Shown here piece after piece: positions 1 through 9,315 of a stretch of DNA of 64,000 nt; position 1 is the stretch's first letter, and the number at the start of each line of letters is the position of its first letter. Location of the stretch: the NCBI GenBank assembly GCA_017443025.1, contig JAFSPG010000015.1, forward strand, positions 59,283-123,282, given 5' to 3'. The stretch is from Bacteroidales bacterium. GTDB lineage: Bacteria; Bacteroidota; Bacteroidia; Bacteroidales; UBA932. The notes under the pieces were generated by a model that was not told the origin of the DNA, made no database searches, and saw only the letters and a program-made list of their open reading frames with translations. A program made the translations under genes and the position numbers.

Positions 1-1184
1 TATCCTTCCATCTTTCCGGAGCTGTTCTTTCCTTCCCACAGTACCTTGGATTCAATGCTTGCGCAGGAACGCCGGAAGTCTGCGCTCAGCTCGTTGCAGA
101 GCTCTTCTAGCCGGGCGACTCTTTCTGTCTTCACGCCCTCGCGCACCTGCCCGGGCATAGCCGCCGCGCGGGTTCCGGGCCTTGGGGAATAGGGGAAGAT
201 ATGAATGAATGCCGGGCGAATGCGGTCTTTCAGGAAGTCATAGGTCTTGCCGAATTCTTCGTCGCTTTCTCCCGGCAGGCCGACAATTACGTCGATTCCA
301 AGGAAAACACTTTCTCCCATGGCCTTGCGGATATAATCTATGCGCGAAGCGAAGAGGGCAGTGTCGTACTTGCGCCCCATTGCCTTCAGAAGGATGTCGC
401 TGCCGCTTTGAAGCGGGATGTGGAAGTGGGGCAGGAATTTGGTTCCGGAGGCTATCCAGTCGATAATTTCTTCGGTAAGAAGGTTCGGCTCTATGGATGA
501 AATCCTGTACCGTTCTATGCCTTCGACTTCGTCCAGAGCTTTCAAAAGGTCGAGGAAGGATTCTCCGGTACTGCGGCCGAAGTCGCCGGTGTTAACTCCG
601 GTAAGGACTATTTCCTTTATGCCCTTGGCTGCGATTTCGCGGGCCTGACGGACAAGTTCGCAGATAGGGATGTTCCGGCTGCGTCCGCGGGCAAAGGGGA
701 CGGTGCAGTATGCGCAGAAGTTGTCGCAGCCATCCTGGACCTTAAGGAATGAGCGGGTCCTCTCGCCTGAGGAGTATGCGGGGAGGAAAGATTTCTCGAC
801 TACGCCTGCAGCTTCGCTCGAAATGACAGGTTCTGTTTCCAGCCCGAGCATTTTCAGGGTGTCGGGTACTACTTTGGCCTTTTCGCCGGCTCCGAAGACG
901 AGGCGTACGCCCTCGAGGGCTTCAACCTCGGAGCGGCGCAGCTCGGCGTAGCAGCCTGTTACTATGATGGCGGCATCGGGGCTGGTCCTGTGGCACTTTC
1001 GTATGATGTTACGGCACTTGTTCTCGGCGTGAGTGGTTACGCTGCAGGTGTTGATGAGATAGACGTCGGCCGAAGAATCCCTCCACTGTGTAAGCTCGAA
1101 GCCCGCGGCCAGGAACCCCCGCTCGTAAGTGGAGGTCTCGGCGTAATTCAGCTTGCAGCCCAATGTGAGGAAAGCTATCTTCAT
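1..1184 (-). CDS. mtaB: MtaB-type tRNA (t6A37) methylthiotransferase, 3' end cut by window edge
   Basis: Radical-SAM enzyme that converts t6A37 to ms2t6A37 in tRNAs reading ANN codons. The frame opens with MKIAFLTLGCKLN at the ATG at 1182-1184, includes the MTTase N-terminal cysteines (LGCKLN, INTCSVTTHA) and the radical-SAM cluster C153xxxC157xxC160 (CDNFCAYC), and continues with FARGRSRN and the HIPLQSGS motif. It is open to base 1, so the C-terminal TRAM region is missing only because the window ends. The start overlaps the stop of the upstream methyltransferase by ATGA, indicating translational coupling. Residues about 119-133, between the MTTase domain and the cluster, are encoded by a repeat element (see 789-828). 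MtaB is favoured over MiaB by the NTCSVT and VPFARGRSRN segments. Confidence is high. Confidence 0.93.
   Translation of the reverse strand, partial: MKIAFLTLGCKLNYAETSTYERGFLAAGFELTQWRDSSADVYLINTCSVTTHAENKCRNIIRKCHRTSPDAAIIVTGCYAELRRSEVEALEGVRLVFGAGEKAKVVPDTLKMLGLETEPVISSEAAGVVEKSFLPAYSSGERTRSFLKVQDGCDNFCAYCTVPFARGRSRNIPICELVRQAREIAAKGIKEIVLTGVNTGDFGRSTGESFLDLLKALDEVEGIERYRISSIEPNLLTEEIIDWIASGTKFLPHFHIPLQSGSDILLKAMGRKYDTALFASRIDYIRKAMGESVFLGIDVIVGLPGESDEEFGKTYDFLKDRIRPAFIHIFPYSPRPGTRAAAMPGQVREGVKTERVARLEELCNELSADFRRSCASIESKVLWEGKNSSGKMEG
789..828 (-). repeat. Palindromic interspersed repeat inserted in frame in mtaB
   Basis: The plus strand begins AGATTTCTCGACTACG and ends TTCGCTCGAAATGACA. 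The same signature (AGAT-TCTCGACTACG and CTCGA-ATGACA) occurs between genes at 61566-61593, with an inverted partner at 61601-61636. Within mtaB it encodes roughly PVISSEAAGVVEKS with no stop codon, in a linker that is normally unrelated in sequence. I read it as a small mobile palindromic unit tolerated in frame. Confidence 0.7.
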
Positions 1185-1900
1185 ACTCTTCCGGCAAGGA
1201 TTACAAATACGCAGGGACGCTTGCCGATTACCGGCACCTTTTTCTTCCACACCCTTATCGTAGCGGTACGTATGAAAGCATCCGGAAGGGTTATGTCTGC
1301 CGCGATGCACATGCGGGTTCCTTCGTCGAGAGTCCCGAGCATGTCTGCGAGCAGGGAGTCGTTGCGGTAAGGAGTCTCGATTATAATCTGGCTCTGGCAG
1401 AGCGAGGCAGAGCGCTTTTCAATGCTGCGAAGGGCGATTTTACGCTCTTCCGGCTTGACCGGAAGATAGCCTGTAAAAGCGAAGCACTGTCCGTTGAGCC
1501 CCGATGCCATAAGGGCCATCATCAGCGAAGACGGACCTGTGAGAGGCACGACCTCGATTCCATTCTTGTGGCACAGGGCTACGAGTTTCGCGCCCGGGTC
1601 GGCCACCGCGGGTAGGCCGGCCTCGGAGAGCAGGCCCACGTTGTTGCTGCCTTCGAACAAGGCCCCGAGGGCTTCGACTTCGGCGGGCGTCGTATGTTCG
1701 TTCAGCTCGTGCAGGTCGAGGTCCTGGATATGTCCCTTGTGCCCCGCCGCCGAAAGAAAACGCCGGCCTGAGCGCAGCTCTTCGACGACGAAAGTGCGCA
1801 GGCTGTTTACCCTTTCCAAGACGGGGGCGGGAAGCACCTCGGCCGGGGAGTAATCTCCGAGGGGAGTAGGTATCAGGTACAGTTTTCCTTTATTGTCCAT
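1181..1900 (-). CDS. SAM-dependent methyltransferase of the tetrapyrrole methylase (RsmI-like) fold
   Basis: About 239 residues from MDNKGKLYLIPTPLGD (ATG at 1898-1900); an upstream in-frame ATG at 1918 would overlap tamB and is less likely. Family signatures are YLIPTPLGD at the N terminus, GLLSEAGLPAVADPG (SAM-binding loop), VPLTGPSSLMMALMASG, and ETPYRN. RsmI 2'-O-methylates C1402 of 16S rRNA. This protein belongs to a shorter Bacteroidetes branch whose first residues differ from RsmI (VVEELRSGRRFL rather than an ED-TR motif), so its substrate is not certain. It starts one base after the tamB stop and overlaps the mtaB start by four bases, so the three genes form one minus-strand unit. Confidence 0.82.
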   Translation of the reverse strand: MDNKGKLYLIPTPLGDYSPAEVLPAPVLERVNSLRTFVVEELRSGRRFLSAAGHKGHIQDLDLHELNEHTTPAEVEALGALFEGSNNVGLLSEAGLPAVADPGAKLVALCHKNGIEVVPLTGPSSLMMALMASGLNGQCFAFTGYLPVKPEERKIALRSIEKRSASLCQSQIIIETPYRNDSLLADMLGTLDEGTRMCIAADITLPDAFIRTATIRVWKKKVPVIGKRPCVFVILAGRV

Positions 1901-1901
1901 C

Positions 1902-4900
1902 TTAATCTTCCTCCTCAATCATAACCACTATCTTCGGCTCGTCAGCGACGGCAGGAAGCTTTTGCGAAGCCTTCTTGAATGCAAAGGGGAAGAGGCTCCG
2001 GAACAGTTCCCTGAAGGTGTCGAATTCGCGCTGGTAGGCTATACCTATACCGCTGCGCTGCAGGTTGTCGAGGTAGTTGGTGTATTGGTCGGCCGAGTGC
2101 AGGAATACTGAGCCGCGGAGAGTTCCTGCGCGGTCGATCTTTATTTCTATGTCGATATCGCCCACAACTTCCTGGCTGGATGTGGTGCCGTATTGCCTGT
2201 TGCCTATGCTGCCGTTCACAATCAGGCGGTTGTTGAACAGCTGCGTAGATACGGCCACGTCGAATATGTCCGCTCCTCCCGAATTCTGCTGGTAATCGAG
2301 ACCGAGGTCTATCGGGATGTTTAGTTTCTGCAGAATGTTCGACAGCTGGCTGGCCATCATTTCGGAAACGGTGGAGCCGAGCATTGAGGAGTTGTTCACG
2401 ATGCTCGACTGCTCGTCGGGCAGGAAGCCTCCGGAAATCAGCAGCGACAGGAATTGCTTCTGCAACTTGTCTTCCGTGTTGATGGCACTCTCCACGCGTC
2501 CGCGTGTGGTAGGATCGATATCCGGGACGTTGATTGAGAAGGTCATCCGTGGATTCTTCAGACGTCCGGTCATGTTGATTCCACACTCCACGATACGGCG
2601 TGATGTGATGGCGGTAGTATCCGCCAGGAGCGTAGCCAGGGATGTCTTTGTCTTATAAACGGCATTGATATCCAGTTCGGTTTCCATAATGTCGCCGTTG
2701 AACTGGACCTTGCTGCCGGTCTGGATGGTGAAATCACGCTTGGCGATACCCAGAGCTACGAAATGGTAGGTTCCGTCGGTTATTCCATAGCCTCCGCTCA
2801 TGGTGAAGGCACCGTCAATAGGATTGATGTTCAGCTCGATATTTCCGTTTCCGCGGCCGGAGATGATATTGCCTTCGTCCTTGTCGATTTCTATGACGGC
2901 TTCAATTCCGGGATGGGCGCTTATGTTGAGACGGGTGCCGAAGCGGCTTTCCTTCTTTTCCTTACGCTGCAGGGAGGAAACGAGAATCTCGTAAGGGTCC
3001 ACGTGGTCGACGGATACCGCTTCCTTGAAGGTCAGCAGGTCTTTCCTGCCTGAGCCACCCGAAGAGTTCAGGGGGACGAAGAGCTGGCCGTCGCCGAAGG
3101 TTGTGGCATTGACATCAAGTTGCAGGGCTGAGAACGGCCCGGTGAGTTTTACATTACCTCCGGCTTTTATGTGGCCGTAGAATGGCCCTGGCGTGCCTTC
3201 CTCGAGGTTGACTGCTTCCATCTTCTCGAAGGTCATCCCGAGGTCCATATAGAAATCCTTGAGATGGTTCCAGCGTATGCCACCGTTCAGGTTGCCCTTC
3301 GCTCCGTTCCGGTCGCTTACGGAAACTTCGTCGAAGAAGGCACCGTAGGTTGTCAGGTTCACCCTGCCGTCAACCTTGTAAGGAACGTTGGTGTAATCGA
3401 TACGAAGCACTCCGTCTTGGATGGCCAGTTCCTTCGAAGATAAGGTTAGGTTATCAATGGTGCCTCCGAGCAGTACCTCGCCTGAAAGTTTTCCCTCCAT
3501 TTCGCTGAATACGGAGGTAAGCAGAGGGGCGGCATATGAGATATCCAGGCCGTCAAAGCGCGCATTTCCGGATACCTTTTTGCCCGAAGGGACATAAGAG
3601 CCGCTGAAGTCGATATTTCTTAATCCGCCGAGGTCGTTGCGACAGAGCGCCCTGTATCCCTTCAGTTCGCCATCCCAGCGGGATAAAACCTTAAGTTGCC
3701 CGAGAGGGGAGTCGGCTATATAGGCGTCGCTGACAGTAAGGTCTGCGAGCAGAGGGGGAAGTCCTTCGCTTGGGGGCGAAGGTATGATGACGGCTCCGTT
3801 GGCTATACCTTTGATATTCAGCCCCTTCGGCACGAAGTCGTTGGTTGCCGAAAGGTCGAAGTTCTCCATTGTTATGCGGAGGGTGTCGGTATCGGCCTTG
3901 GCCCATCCTCCGGAAATGCCTATTCGCTGCTGCTCGTTTTCGATGAGCAGCGAGCCTGTCTTGACGCGTCCCGAGCGTATCTCTATGGGAGAAGAGCCTA
4001 TTCTCCAGGTTTCACCGGAGATGCTTACGCTGGAAGGCAGTATGCCGGCCGAGAAGAGAAGTTCCTTGTTCGCATCCCGGCTGAGCGTGCCCCGGATGAA
4101 CAGTTCGCCCCTGCCGGCCGGCTCAGTTTCGTTGTCAAAGGAGAAGCCGAGGCCGAGGCTGTTGTCTTTGGCGTAAAGCAGGATACGGTTGCCCAGCATG
4201 CGGATAGGCTGAATCTTAATCTCTTCAGAGTCGAGTTCGCCGCCGAGGAATCCATCTGCATTGCCGAAGGTTAAATCCGCCTCCTTGATATATTTGTTTC
4301 CGAGGGCAAGACGCTGGGATTTGAGACGTCCGCTGATGATGCCTTCTCCGTTGACGCTGACATTCAGCGTAGTGCCGCTGGCCAGGTACAGCCCCGGTGC
4401 CACGAAGGAGAGAAGGTCCTGGGAATCGAAGGTCTTCAGGGTGACGTCGTAGGTGTTGCCGCTCCATCTGGCCGGAGTGCCGGGATAGAGCGCCGGGAGT
4501 TCGCGGCCCGCCGAAAGGGCGGCAATGTCCGAAACGAAGGTGTTGCAGAAAGCCGAACCACTGTAACTGAGATTCGCGAATTGCGACGAGATGTTGATGC
4601 GGTTGACGTTGTCCTTGTTGTACGAGTCTATGAAGATGGAACCGAGGTCCCGTTTCCCCTGTGCGTCGGTGAGCTTTATGTCGGAGATTTTTATGCTGCC
4701 GAGGATGTCTCCTCCCCGAAGTGTCTTGAAGTCGGCCTTTGACTCAAAGCTAAGCAGGGAAGTTTCGCGGCTGTCGATGTGCAGGGCGCGAAGGTTCGCC
4801 CTCAGGACCGATGCCGAGAACTTATATGCTCCTCCTCCGGATTTGTTGGAGAGCGAGAACATTCCGCTTGCCATGAAATTCAGGTTCGGGTCGTTGCAGA

Positions 4901-6449
4901 AAATTGTGCCGTTGAATGCGTCGCCTTTATATGTTCCGGCGGCGAGAAGTCCGCGGTAATCATAGTTGAGGGCGTGCAGGCGGTCTATCCTAAGTGAGTC
5001 GAGCCTTAGCGATACGTCCTGGCCTATTTCTGCGCGGAAGTTGGCCCGCATAGTGGCCGGACCGAGGGCGGAAGAGCCTGCGAGCCGCCCGAGGTGCAGG
5101 TCTGCAGTCCTTAATGAACCATTCAAGTGAATCGGCTGCCCGCCTCCTGAAATGAGATTGCGGAAGTCGAGTTTGGTGCTCAGGGAGCCGCCGGAGGACG
5201 GCTTCAGCGTGCCGCTTATAGCCGCATTGTCGAGCAGGCCGCGGAGGCTTCCGGTGAACGAGAATCTTTCACCCTTTCCGAACTGTCCGAAATCCAGCTT
5301 CATTCCCGGCGCCCAGCCGTGGATGAAGCGGCTTATTCCGACGCTGGTGAATGACAGGCGCTTGATGTCGTAATTGGTCATCATTGCGTTGCCGTGCTCA
5401 GCCCCGGTGATGGTACCGTCTACCTCTCCTTCCACCTCCCCGTCGGGGGTGCGGAACTTGAAGCCTTTCACGGAAAGGTCGTTGACATAGCCGTGAACGT
5501 ATGCCTCTTCGATGTTGGTGACGATATTCATCTTGTGGAGCGTGGGCGCGAAGTAGGCTATGCTCTCGATGTTAAGTCTTGACGGAGCTATGCGGGCCTC
5601 GAGCATCACCTCGTTGGTGAAGGGCCCGAGGGATTTCTCACCCTTGTCGGGCGACATCTTGTAATAGTCGAAGTGAAGGTCGCTCCAGAGGTCGCGGATG
5701 ACAAGGTTTTCAATCTTGGTCTCCATATTGTAAACCCTTGCCTTGCCGCTCATATGGTTGATTACATAACCGCTGCGCTCGCGGGACGAGAGATGATCGA
5801 CCGTCCCCTCGGTGATGATGCCGGTAATGGTTATGTCGTGGGCCTTAAGCGAAATATCCCTTGCGTCCAGATTGGTCCAGTTCATCGCCCTGTCGCGGTC
5901 GGGCTTGGGATTCCGGAAGTTCATCAGGCGGAAGCGGAAGCCTTCTATATCGAGGCGGCTGCACCTTAACAGAGGCCTGTCGGGAAGGGTGGCTTTCGGC
6001 TTGTTAGGGTCGGCCGGCTTGCGGTTTTTGCCGAAAATTCGTTTGATGTTGGAAGTTCCGGGCTCATTTACGAGGCAGAAGCGGCCGTTGCGGATTGTAA
6101 GGTCGCTGACAAGGGCAGAGCCTCCTCCGAGAAGGCCCCAGGGATTGAACACTATGCCAATGTATTCGGCGCATGCGACGGTGTCGGCCGGAATCATCTT
6201 CGGGTGCTTCGGGCTGAAATACGGATGGCTGTCGATGAGGGCGGCATTCTCGATGACGACGGCGTCGAAAGGCCTGACGCTCAGGCTTTCGAAGGAGATT
6301 TTGCCGTCGAGCTTCTCTTCGAGGGATGAGAGGAATTTCCGGGCCATGGCGGTCTGGACCGGTGGCGACATCAGCACCACGGCCAGGAGCAGCAACATCG
6401 AAAATATTACTGCTACCGACATTCCGGATATTTTGAAAAACTTCTTCAT
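1902..6449 (-). CDS. tamB: TamB-like translocation and assembly module protein
   Basis: A very large (about 1515 residues) inner-membrane-anchored periplasmic protein. The preferred start is MKKFFKISGMSVAV, 21 codons inside the longest frame, because it is followed at once by a single hydrophobic anchor (VAVIFSMLLLLAVVLM). The body is repetitive beta-structure rich in DxxG and NxxL segments, as in AsmA/TamB proteins. The last 400 residues match the TamB (DUF490) domain: DLGMTFEKMEAVNLEEG, repeated G-x-I/L-x-L strands, and LLSLLISGGFLPDEQSS near the end. In Proteobacteria TamB works with TamA in outer-membrane biogenesis and lipid transport; the Bacteroidetes role is inferred. It is divergent from tsaD across a short double promoter region. 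Confidence 0.88.
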   Translation of the reverse strand: MKKFFKISGMSVAVIFSMLLLLAVVLMSPPVQTAMARKFLSSLEEKLDGKISFESLSVRPFDAVVIENAALIDSHPYFSPKHPKMIPADTVACAEYIGIVFNPWGLLGGGSALVSDLTIRNGRFCLVNEPGTSNIKRIFGKNRKPADPNKPKATLPDRPLLRCSRLDIEGFRFRLMNFRNPKPDRDRAMNWTNLDARDISLKAHDITITGIITEGTVDHLSSRERSGYVINHMSGKARVYNMETKIENLVIRDLWSDLHFDYYKMSPDKGEKSLGPFTNEVMLEARIAPSRLNIESIAYFAPTLHKMNIVTNIEEAYVHGYVNDLSVKGFKFRTPDGEVEGEVDGTITGAEHGNAMMTNYDIKRLSFTSVGISRFIHGWAPGMKLDFGQFGKGERFSFTGSLRGLLDNAAISGTLKPSSGGSLSTKLDFRNLISGGGQPIHLNGSLRTADLHLGRLAGSSALGPATMRANFRAEIGQDVSLRLDSLRIDRLHALNYDYRGLLAAGTYKGDAFNGTIFCNDPNLNFMASGMFSLSNKSGGGAYKFSASVLRANLRALHIDSRETSLLSFESKADFKTLRGGDILGSIKISDIKLTDAQGKRDLGSIFIDSYNKDNVNRINISSQFANLSYSGSAFCNTFVSDIAALSAGRELPALYPGTPARWSGNTYDVTLKTFDSQDLLSFVAPGLYLASGTTLNVSVNGEGIISGRLKSQRLALGNKYIKEADLTFGNADGFLGGELDSEEIKIQPIRMLGNRILLYAKDNSLGLGFSFDNETEPAGRGELFIRGTLSRDANKELLFSAGILPSSVSISGETWRIGSSPIEIRSGRVKTGSLLIENEQQRIGISGGWAKADTDTLRITMENFDLSATNDFVPKGLNIKGIANGAVIIPSPPSEGLPPLLADLTVSDAYIADSPLGQLKVLSRWDGELKGYRALCRNDLGGLRNIDFSGSYVPSGKKVSGNARFDGLDISYAAPLLTSVFSEMEGKLSGEVLLGGTIDNLTLSSKELAIQDGVLRIDYTNVPYKVDGRVNLTTYGAFFDEVSVSDRNGAKGNLNGGIRWNHLKDFYMDLGMTFEKMEAVNLEEGTPGPFYGHIKAGGNVKLTGPFSALQLDVNATTFGDGQLFVPLNSSGGSGRKDLLTFKEAVSVDHVDPYEILVSSLQRKEKKESRFGTRLNISAHPGIEAVIEIDKDEGNIISGRGNGNIELNINPIDGAFTMSGGYGITDGTYHFVALGIAKRDFTIQTGSKVQFNGDIMETELDINAVYKTKTSLATLLADTTAITSRRIVECGINMTGRLKNPRMTFSINVPDIDPTTRGRVESAINTEDKLQKQFLSLLISGGFLPDEQSSIVNNSSMLGSTVSEMMASQLSNILQKLNIPIDLGLDYQQNSGGADIFDVAVSTQLFNNRLIVNGSIGNRQYGTTSSQEVVGDIDIEIKIDRAGTLRGSVFLHSADQYTNYLDNLQRSGIGIAYQREFDTFRELFRSLFPFAFKKASQKLPAVADEPKIVVMIEEED

Positions 6450-6489
6450 CCAAGCGTAGGCGCGCGCCCGTATGCACGTCCGTAACCGA

Positions 6490-6497
6490 CAAATATA
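6490..6497 (-). promoter_or_regulatory. Promoter -7 element for the tamB unit
   Basis: The minus strand reads TATATTTG, a full match to the Bacteroidetes -7 consensus TAnnTTTG, about 40 bases before the preferred tamB start. I see no clear -33 TTTG. Confidence 0.5.
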
Positions 6498-6518
6498 GTA
6501 TTTTTCGGCCAATGTTCG

Positions 6519-6526
6519 TATATTTG
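6519..6526 (+). promoter_or_regulatory. Promoter -7 element for tsaD
   Basis: The plus strand reads TATATTTG (TAnnTTTG consensus), 37 bases before the tsaD ATG. It lies back to back with the tamB element, so transcription is divergent from about 30 bases of shared DNA. The -33 box is weak. Confidence 0.5.
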
Positions 6527-6563
6527 CAGCCGTAAATCGGGTTTTATTGACGTTTTAAGCGCT

Positions 6564-7586
6564 ATGTCGGTAATAGTTCTCGGAATCGAATCCTCCTGCG
6601 ACGACACCTCCGCGGCTGTCGTAAAGGACGGTTATCTCCTCTCCAATGTGATTGCAAGCCAACAGGTTCACAAAGATTTCGGAGGAGTCGTTCCCGAACT
6701 CGCTTCCCGTGCTCACGAGCTGAATATCGTGCCGGTGGTAAGCCGCGCCATCGAGATGGCCGGAATTACTTCTGAACAGATAGATGCCATCGCCTTTACC
6801 CGCGGCCCTGGCCTCCTTGGTTCGCTGCTCGTTGGGACTTCTTTCGCAAAGACGCTTTCCATCGCCCTCGACAAGCCTATGGTGATGGTAAATCACCTTC
6901 AGGGACATATCCTTGCCGGTTTTGTAAGGCAGTACGACAAGCCCGTTTCAGAACCATCATTCCCTTATCTCTGCCTCCTGGTATCCGGAGGAAACTCACA
7001 GATAGTAAGGGTGGACAGCCCAGTCGACTATGAGATTCTCGGACAGACGATTGACGATGCCGTGGGAGAGGCCTTCGACAAGTGTTCCAAGATGATGGGG
7101 CTCGGCTATCCGGGAGGCCCGGTCATAGACCGCCTCGCCAAGCTCGGTGACCCCATGAAATACACTTTCGCCAAACCTCATATTCCGGGCCTAGACTATA
7201 GCTTCAGCGGAGTAAAGACCTCCCTACTGTACTTTGTTCGAGACCGTATGGCCGAGGATCCTTCCTTCCTCGAGAACAACAAGGAAGATATCTGCGCCTC
7301 TTTCCAGAAAACCCTGATAGACATACTGATGGACAAACTCATCAAGGCTGCGAAGCAGACCGGAATCCGCGAAGTTACCATAGGCGGAGGAGTATCGGCC
7401 AATAGCGCCCTGAGAGAAAGAGTGACGCTCGAAGGGAAGAAACGCGGCTGGAACACCTATCTTCCGGAGTTCAAGTTTACTACCGATAACGCCGCGATGA
7501 TTGCTGTCGCGGGATATTTCCGCTATCTTGCAGGCGAGAGGGCTCCTTTGGACGTGGCTCCGGTATCGCGACTTGCTGACTATTGA
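6564..7586 (+). CDS. tsaD: tRNA N6-adenosine threonylcarbamoyltransferase TsaD
   Basis: 340 residues, the normal length for the family. TsaD transfers the threonylcarbamoyl group from TC-AMP to A37 of ANN-decoding tRNAs, with TsaB and TsaE. Visible signatures are GIESSCDDTS at residue 8, ELASRAHELN, the metal-binding NHLQGH (HxxxH), LLVSGGNSQI, GEAFDKCSKMMGLGYPGG, and GGGVSANSALR. The product is the substrate for the ms2t6A37 step of MtaB encoded 5 kb to the left. The stop lies 13 bases before the next start, so it is probably co-transcribed with the FAD-dependent gene. Confidence 0.97.
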   Translation: MSVIVLGIESSCDDTSAAVVKDGYLLSNVIASQQVHKDFGGVVPELASRAHELNIVPVVSRAIEMAGITSEQIDAIAFTRGPGLLGSLLVGTSFAKTLSIALDKPMVMVNHLQGHILAGFVRQYDKPVSEPSFPYLCLLVSGGNSQIVRVDSPVDYEILGQTIDDAVGEAFDKCSKMMGLGYPGGPVIDRLAKLGDPMKYTFAKPHIPGLDYSFSGVKTSLLYFVRDRMAEDPSFLENNKEDICASFQKTLIDILMDKLIKAAKQTGIREVTIGGGVSANSALRERVTLEGKKRGWNTYLPEFKFTTDNAAMIAVAGYFRYLAGERAPLDVAPVSRLADY

Positions 7587-7599
7587 TTTCTCGATAGAT

Positions 7600-9255
7600 A
7601 TGAAAGTATTTGAAATGAACTGTCCTTTCGGACGAGAACTCCGCCAGGACGACATACGTGTGCAGGCTGCAGCAGAGCTCAGGCTCCGCCGCGGCGCCGT
7701 GATTGACGTAATCGACCCTTCGAGGTCGTTCCAGCCCCGGATGAACGGGGCTGTGGCGGTGTGCCGCATCGCCAGAAAGTCAATCGACGCCCGCGGCGAA
7801 GTGAAGAACGTATATCGCGTCGAAGCCTATTTCGCTGACGAATATAAGGAGTATCAACTTCCTGAGTACCAGGATGTTTCCGAGGCTCCTTCCGTTGCCG
7901 TGGTGGGCAGCGGGCCTGCCGGTATGTTTGCGGCTCTCAAGCTCGTCTCTCTCGGCCTTAAACCAATAGTGCTCGAAAGGGGCAAGGACATTCATTCCCG
8001 TAAAAAAGACATAGCCCGGCTTTCGAGGGAGGGTGTCGTCAATCCCGATTCCAATTATTGCTACGGCGAAGGCGGAGCAGGTACTTTCTCAGACGGAAAA
8101 CTGTTTACCCGTTCCTCCAAGAGGGGAGATGTCCGGGAGGTACTTTACCATCTCGTTGAATTCGGCGCCGACCGTTCCATCCTCGTAGATGCCCATCCAC
8201 ATATAGGTACCGACAAACTCCCTACGGTGGTGGCCAATATCCGCGAATGCGTAACGGCCCATGGCGGGGAGTATCATTTCGATAACAAAGTGAGCGATAT
8301 CATTCCGGAATCTGACGGCAGTTTTACCGTCAAGTCTCAGACTCCGGAGGGTGAGGCCTTCTATAAAGTATCTGCCGTAATCCTTGCTACAGGCCATTCT
8401 GCGAGGGATATATATGAGCTCATTTCCTCCAAAGGATGGGACCTCGAGGCTAAGGGTTTTGCCATGGGCGTACGGGTGGAGCATCCGCAGTCGCTTATCA
8501 ACAGAATCCGTTATCGCGGAGCCTGGGAGAAAGGTATGCCGGCGGCGGAATACAGTTTCGTGGAGCAGGTTGTGGGCGCCGGCCCCGACGGCACTCCGGC
8601 CGAGAGGGGAGTGTACTCCTTCTGTATGTGCCCCGGAGGAATTCTGGTACCGTCATCTACCGAGGACAAGACCGTCGTTTTAAATGGAATGTCCAACTCC
8701 GCCCGCAATTCTGCCTGGGCCAATGCCGGAGTAGTGGTGTCGATTGAACCGGGCGACGAACCCGATAAATACAAGAATGACGGAGCCTTCTCCCTGATGA
8801 ATTTCCAGAGAGATGTGGAGAAAGCCATGTTCGACTATGTGTCTTCTCACGGCGGCAAGCATCCTCTCGCGGCTCCGGCCCAGAGGATGACTGATTTCTG
8901 CGAAGGCGAAATGTCGGAGACTCTCCCGGAAACTTCTTATCATCCCGGTGTGATATCAGCTCCTCTGCACGAGCTGCTGCCTCCGATGGTCGCAGAAAGG
9001 CTCCAGGAAGTGTTCCCTATGGTCGATATGCACGGAATGAAAGGTTATTACACTCGTCACGCCCTGCTTCTTGGCGTGGAGTCGAGGACCTCATCTCCGA
9101 TAAGGATTACCCGCGACCGCGATACCTTCGAGGCGCTGCAGGTTCCCGGCCTGTATCCCTGCGGAGAAGGGGCCGGATATGCCGGTGGAATTGTATCCTC
9201 AGCCCTTGACGGAATCAACTGCGCACAGGCCGCAGCATCTAAGATTTTGGGCTAA
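7600..9255 (+). CDS. FAD-dependent oxidoreductase (COG2509-type)
   Basis: About 551 residues from MKVFEMNCPFG at 7600; the longer frame from 7501 would run through the end of tsaD and is rejected. An N-terminal segment of about 100 residues precedes a Rossmann FAD-binding motif VAVVGSGPAGMFAALK and LKPIVLERG. Other signatures are CYGEGGAGTFSDGKL, VILATGHSARDIY, and a C-terminal GLYPCGEGAGYAGGIVSSALDG that closes the FAD site. The family is widespread and annotated as uncharacterized NAD(FAD)-dependent dehydrogenase; the substrate is unknown. It lies directly behind tsaD on the same strand. Confidence 0.88.
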   Translation: MKVFEMNCPFGRELRQDDIRVQAAAELRLRRGAVIDVIDPSRSFQPRMNGAVAVCRIARKSIDARGEVKNVYRVEAYFADEYKEYQLPEYQDVSEAPSVAVVGSGPAGMFAALKLVSLGLKPIVLERGKDIHSRKKDIARLSREGVVNPDSNYCYGEGGAGTFSDGKLFTRSSKRGDVREVLYHLVEFGADRSILVDAHPHIGTDKLPTVVANIRECVTAHGGEYHFDNKVSDIIPESDGSFTVKSQTPEGEAFYKVSAVILATGHSARDIYELISSKGWDLEAKGFAMGVRVEHPQSLINRIRYRGAWEKGMPAAEYSFVEQVVGAGPDGTPAERGVYSFCMCPGGILVPSSTEDKTVVLNGMSNSARNSAWANAGVVVSIEPGDEPDKYKNDGAFSLMNFQRDVEKAMFDYVSSHGGKHPLAAPAQRMTDFCEGEMSETLPETSYHPGVISAPLHELLPPMVAERLQEVFPMVDMHGMKGYYTRHALLLGVESRTSSPIRITRDRDTFEALQVPGLYPCGEGAGYAGGIVSSALDGINCAQAAASKILG

Positions 9256-9258
9256 TTA

Positions 9259-9290
9259 CTTGCTTTTGACGGAGATACTTCCTATATTTG
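9259..9290 (+). promoter_or_regulatory. Promoter for cdd
   Basis: A -7 box TATATTTG at 9283-9290 lies 25 bases before the cdd ATG. A weak -33 box CTTG at 9259-9262 is 20 bases upstream. It begins just after the stop of the preceding gene. Confidence 0.5.
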
Positions 9291-9315
9291 AAGTCCGACC
9301 ACTGATAATAACGCA

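Noticed and set aside
7501-7599. Extended N terminus of the FAD-dependent gene running through the end of tsaD
   Set aside because: It repeats tsaD DNA in another frame; MKVFEMNCPFG at 7600 fits the family start.
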